Assembly (NCBI GenBank): GCA_910587085.1
Contig: CAJUMC010000046.1
Span: 1-25,256, forward strand
From: an uncultured Lachnospiraceae bacterium
GTDB lineage: Bacteria > Bacillota > Clostridia > Lachnospirales > Lachnospiraceae
DNA length: 25,256 nt
Direction: 5' to 3'
Shown here: piece by piece, positions 25,177 to 25,256 of the stretch
Layout: each line of letters starts with the position of its first letter
Numbering within the stretch: the first letter of the stretch is position 1
Notes under the pieces: model-generated
The model's input: the letters and a program-made list of their open reading frames with translations, nothing else
Told to the model about the DNA's origin: nothing
Database searches by the model: none
Translations under genes and position numbers: made by a program

Positions 25177-25184
25177 GTGCAAAA
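25169..25184. promoter_or_regulatory. Palindromic operator candidate overlapping the HAD promoter
   Basis: TTTTGCA-AG-TGCAAAA is a perfect 7-bp inverted repeat with a 2-base centre that covers the -35 box. A second, smaller dyad, TTACT-GTCA-AGTAA, lies near 25203-25216. The position suggests repressor binding; the regulator is not identified. Confidence 0.45.
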
Positions 25185-25256
25185 GAATCCAGCCGGCCTG
25201 TGGTTACTGTCAAGTAATCGTTGGCATTTTTTTCCGTACAGATTTTCTTATGTTAT

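Overview
The window reads as a Gram-positive, low-to-medium-GC anaerobe of the Bacillota, class Clostridia, most likely a Lachnospiraceae member. The grounds are protein style (TTG starts behind strong GGAGG Shine-Dalgarno sequences, Pro/Thr-rich membrane-anchored proteins, a TipAS-type MerR regulator) and a module of Hsp70-like, TPR and giant repeat proteins that I associate from memory with Lachnospiraceae. No rRNA, tRNA, CRISPR array, insertion sequence or replication origin was seen.

Layout. (1) Bases 1-3.6 kb are visibly more A+T-rich than the rest. They hold the tail of an ECF sigma factor overlapping its zinc-finger anti-sigma gene on the plus strand, converging on a minus-strand operon of a MerR/TipAS regulator, an ABC ATPase and an ABC-2 permease. 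The MerR promoter has the 19-bp spacer with dyad typical of MerR control. (2) Bases 3.7-16.2 kb form a dense cluster. Two WYL-domain regulators (minus) are divergent from a PD-(D/E)XK-like putative nuclease (plus). The nuclease converges tail to tail with a DNA methyltransferase, which is the last gene of a minus-strand operon: 1206-aa repeat protein, Hsp70/actin-fold ATPase-like protein, TPR protein, coiled-coil membrane protein, methyltransferase. (3) At 16.3 kb a divergent FliD-like protein gene stands alone, followed by a 453-bp gap with a long hairpin, then a secreted subtilase with Ig-like and Big_2 domains. (4) Bases 20.3-25.2 kb are a minus-strand run: HAD hydrolase, membrane-anchored Pro-rich protein, LacI-family regulator, oligoendopeptidase F.

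The most interesting region is part 2. It looks like a restriction-modification-type pair embedded in a chaperone-like gene set under paired WYL control, which I cannot match to a described system. Both members of the pair carry one apparent lesion. The nuclease has an in-frame TAA at codon 12 behind an excellent ribosome binding site. The methyltransferase is split by a -1 frame change exactly at a classic A_AAA_AAG slippery heptamer. These may be decay, sequencing or population indels, or programmed recoding, and the sequence alone cannot decide.

Likely regulation includes the MerR operator, a 14-bp dyad in the spacer of the nuclease/WYL divergent promoter, helically phased TCCGATA repeats at the start of the large operon, and a 16-bp palindrome overlapping the -35 of the HAD gene.
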